A stretch of DNA of 5,302 nucleotides. It comes from Lachnospiraceae bacterium. GTDB lineage: Bacteria; Bacillota; Clostridia; Lachnospirales; Lachnospiraceae. Positions 5,184 to 5,302 of this stretch are shown one piece after another. The stretch covers positions 1 through 5,302 of the forward strand of contig JAJQCU010000381.1 in the NCBI GenBank assembly GCA_021202575.1, given 5' to 3'. Position 1 is the stretch's first letter; each line of letters starts with the position of its first letter. The translations under genes were made by a program, and so were the position numbers. Below the pieces are notes generated by a model that made no database searches, was not told the origin of the DNA, and worked only from the letters and a program-made list of their open reading frames with translations.

Positions 5184-5302
5184 ATTCCTGATTCAGCGCC
5201 ACGACAGGCACCAGCCTGGAGGCCTTATACGCCGGATAGAAACCGAAAATAGTTCCTGTGGCCACGCCAAACACAAGCGCCAGCCCCACAGCGGTAACCG
5301 AC
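5182..5302 (-). CDS. ABC transporter permease, MacB/FtsX type (C-terminal end, partial)
   Basis: Only the last 39 codons and a TAG stop are present; the gene enters from the right edge. The translated end has a hydrophobic stretch (SVTAVGLALVFGVATGTIFG), then FYPAYKASRLVPVVALNQE. This is the characteristic ending of FtsX/MacB permeases: the last transmembrane helix, a G-(Y/F)-Y-P-A-x-K-A-(S/A)-x-L-x-P motif, and a short ‘xxAL’ tail. In that family the permease pairs with a LolD/MacB-type ATPase to move lipids, peptides or drugs, or to transmit force across the envelope. An ATPase of that type lies two genes downstream. The next gene's AGGAGG overlaps the stop codon, so the two are very probably co-transcribed and translationally coupled. 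Substrate cannot be inferred. Family assignment is confident despite the short fragment because the motif is distinctive and the ATPase context agrees. Confidence 0.87.
   Translation of the reverse strand, partial: SVTAVGLALVFGVATGTIFGFYPAYKASRLVPVVALNQE

Overview
All genes in this window read on the minus strand, so transcription runs from high to low coordinates. The gene types are an FtsX/MacB-type ABC exporter, a low-complexity Lys/Glu-rich anchored protein and a divergent ClpX with a long linker. Together with the moderately GC-rich bases and strong AGGAGG-type ribosome binding sites, they suggest a clostridial Firmicute, most likely Lachnospiraceae. That assignment is inference from family resemblance, because the window holds no marker gene.

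Layout in transcription order. 5302-5182: C-terminal end of a MacB/FtsX-type ABC permease. 5168-3675: a 497-residue single-pass membrane protein with a charged cytoplasmic N-terminus and a low-complexity extracytoplasmic part. 3662-2998: the partner ABC ATPase, broken into two overlapping frames by what looks like an AT duplication at 3377-3380. 2997-2779: an intergenic region with a candidate extended -10 promoter (2948-2920), a strong hairpin with a U-tract (2907-2846) and a 12-bp palindrome (2826-2815). 2778-1114: a ClpX-type unfoldase whose zinc-binding domain plus linker (2778-2230) and AAA+ core (2208-1114) share one reading frame but are separated by an in-frame TAG. 1027 to the left edge: a polytopic GT-C (GT39-like) glycosyltransferase whose frame also meets a TAG (103-101) and then continues open to the window edge with plausible membrane-protein sequence.

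The first three genes are tightly packed: ribosome binding sites overlap upstream stop codons, and 13 and 12 bases separate stop from start. They look like one operon for an envelope efflux or export machine. clpX and the glycosyltransferase form a second group, 86 bases apart with no visible terminator between them.

The most notable result is that three of the five loci carry one frame-breaking lesion each: two in-frame amber codons and one 2-base insertion. Possible explanations are gene decay, consensus errors in the assembly, or amber suppression. Suppression is made less likely because TAG also ends the permease and the 497-residue protein at sensible positions. I found no CRISPR array, insertion sequence, tRNA or rRNA. 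No stretch longer than 300 bases lacks a gene.
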